NCBI GenBank assembly: GCA_002347475.1
Contig: DDXI01000143.1
Coordinates: 1 to 5,682 of the forward strand
DNA from: Peptococcaceae bacterium UBA2264
GTDB lineage: Bacteria > Bacillota > Desulfitobacteriia > Desulfitobacteriales > Desulfitobacteriaceae
Direction: 5' to 3'
Length of the DNA stretch: 5,682 bases
Part shown: one piece after another, positions 5,111 to 5,682 of the stretch
How the letters are laid out: every line of letters starts with the position of its first letter
How positions within the stretch are numbered: the first letter of the stretch is position 1
Position numbers and translations under genes: made by a program
The notes under the pieces: generated by a model
Seen by the model: the letters and a program-made list of their open reading frames with translations, nothing else
The model's database searches: none
What the model was told of the DNA's origin: nothing

Positions 5111-5682
5111 TATACTGACCCCCCCGCTCCCAGATATTCTATCTCAGTCTGCAAATCAATCCCGAACTTTTTAAGAATATCTTTTCTGATATCTCCTATT
5201 AAACCCAGGACATCAGCGGCAGTCGCCAGACCGGTGTTGACGATAAAATTGGCGTGTTTTTCTGAGACACATGCTCCCCCTCTGCTTTTGCCTTTCCAGC
5301 CGGCAGCATCAAGCAAACGTCCGGCTGAGTCCCCTGGCGGGTTGCGGAAAACACTCCCGGCATTAGGCAAATTCAGAGGCTGAGAGGCTTTTCTTTTAGC
5401 CAAACTGTTTTTCATAATACACATAAGCCCTTTTCTGTCACCAGGCTCAAAAATGAATTCTGCTTCCAAAATCCAGGCCTTGCCCCGCAGCGAACTCTGC
5501 CTGTAAGTAAATTGCAGCTCAGCTCTGGATAGTTCCTGGACCTCTCCGCTCACTAAAACCCACACCCGGACAACACTTTGGGAAATTTCTCCTCCATAAG
5601 CGCCGGCATTCATAATAATTGCCCCGCCCACAGTCCCCGGTATCCCCGAGGCAAATTCCAGGCCCTTCCAGCCGCGTTCCCC
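5110..5682 (-). CDS. murB: UDP-N-acetylenolpyruvoylglucosamine reductase MurB, C-terminal part (5' end beyond the window)
   Basis: MurB is the FAD- and NADPH-dependent enzyme that reduces the MurA product to UDP-MurNAc. The last 190 residues are visible and the reading frame continues off the right edge. The GTG at 5631 is not the start: it encodes the Val of the conserved FAD-binding motif GLEFASGIPGTVGG, read from upstream codons in the same frame. Further markers are the substrate-binding MNAGAYGGE, the YRQSS stretch (family usually GYR.S), and FRNPPGDSAGRLLDAAG, with the serine expected to act as proton donor. The motif GGACVSEKHANFIVN and LQTEIEYLG, with the catalytic Glu, follow. The short layout, lacking the extra C-terminal region of E. 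coli MurB, fits the Gram-positive type II class. It ends EYLGAGGSV, and the TAA overlaps murA's ATG by one base. Confidence 0.96.
   Translation of the reverse strand, partial: GERGWKGLEFASGIPGTVGGAIIMNAGAYGGEISQSVVRVWVLVSGEVQELSRAELQFTYRQSSLRGKAWILEAEFIFEPGDRKGLMCIMKNSLAKRKASQPLNLPNAGSVFRNPPGDSAGRLLDAAGWKGKSRGGACVSEKHANFIVNTGLATAADVLGLIGDIRKDILKKFGIDLQTEIEYLGAGGSV
5119..5125 (-). other. Seven-G tract: murA ribosome binding site and possible slippery site in murB
   Basis: The plus strand has seven consecutive C, giving GGGGGGG in the transcript. In the murB frame this reads GCG GGG GGG TCA GTA TAA, so the tract spans an all-G X_XXY_YYZ heptamer four codons before the stop. It also serves as the Shine-Dalgarno site of murA, eight bases before its ATG. 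Moving back one base after GGG GGG gives GTC AGT ATA ATG GCA ATG, which continues in the murA frame without a stop. The sequence facts are certain; any slippage is inference. Confidence 0.6.

Noticed and set aside
5110..5631. GTG at 5631 as the murB start
   Set aside because: Codons upstream to the window edge remain open and encode the conserved GLEFASGIPGT stretch, so the GTG is an internal Val codon and the gene is cut by the window.
1..5682. Mobile element, CRISPR array, tRNA or rRNA
   Set aside because: No transposase or integrase frames, no regular direct repeats with spacers, and no tRNA or rRNA-like segments were seen on either strand.

Overview
This window is part of a division and cell wall (dcw) gene cluster from a low- to mid-GC Gram-positive bacterium. 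The best fit is a clostridial (Peptococcaceae-like) Firmicute. The support for this is the small basic protein gene sbp between ftsQ and ftsZ, the FtsZ C-terminal peptide DIPEFLRRR, a pgeF (ylmD-type) gene downstream of ftsZ, and strong Shine-Dalgarno sites. The lineage is inferred from gene order and protein character, not from any search. All genes lie on the minus strand, so transcription runs from high to low coordinates.

In transcription order: the 3' part of murB (runs off the right edge), murA (its start overlaps the murB stop by one base), a 74-base gap with a possible promoter, ftsQ/divIB, sbp, a very AT-rich 117-base leader with a possible sigma-H-type promoter, ftsZ, a rho-independent terminator, a separate extended -10 promoter, pgeF, and the 5' part of a HlyD-like membrane adaptor gene (runs off the left edge). 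The plus strand has no convincing gene, and no rRNA, tRNA, CRISPR or insertion sequence was seen.

The genes work together in making and placing septal peptidoglycan. MurA and MurB carry out the two committed steps to UDP-MurNAc, FtsQ is the bitopic scaffold of the divisome, FtsZ is the cytokinetic ring, and PgeF helps keep the muropeptide composition correct. Sbp and the HlyD-like protein are membrane proteins whose roles here are unclear.

Two things are absent compared with the Bacillus arrangement: ftsA between ftsQ and ftsZ, and the sporulation genes spoIIGA-sigE-sigG between ftsZ and pgeF. The most unusual sequence detail is a seven-G run at the end of murB. It doubles as the murA ribosome binding site and forms an all-G X_XXY_YYZ heptamer, at which a -1 slip would fuse MurB to MurA. 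No new multi-gene system is evident; this is mostly a conserved housekeeping region with some interesting junctions.
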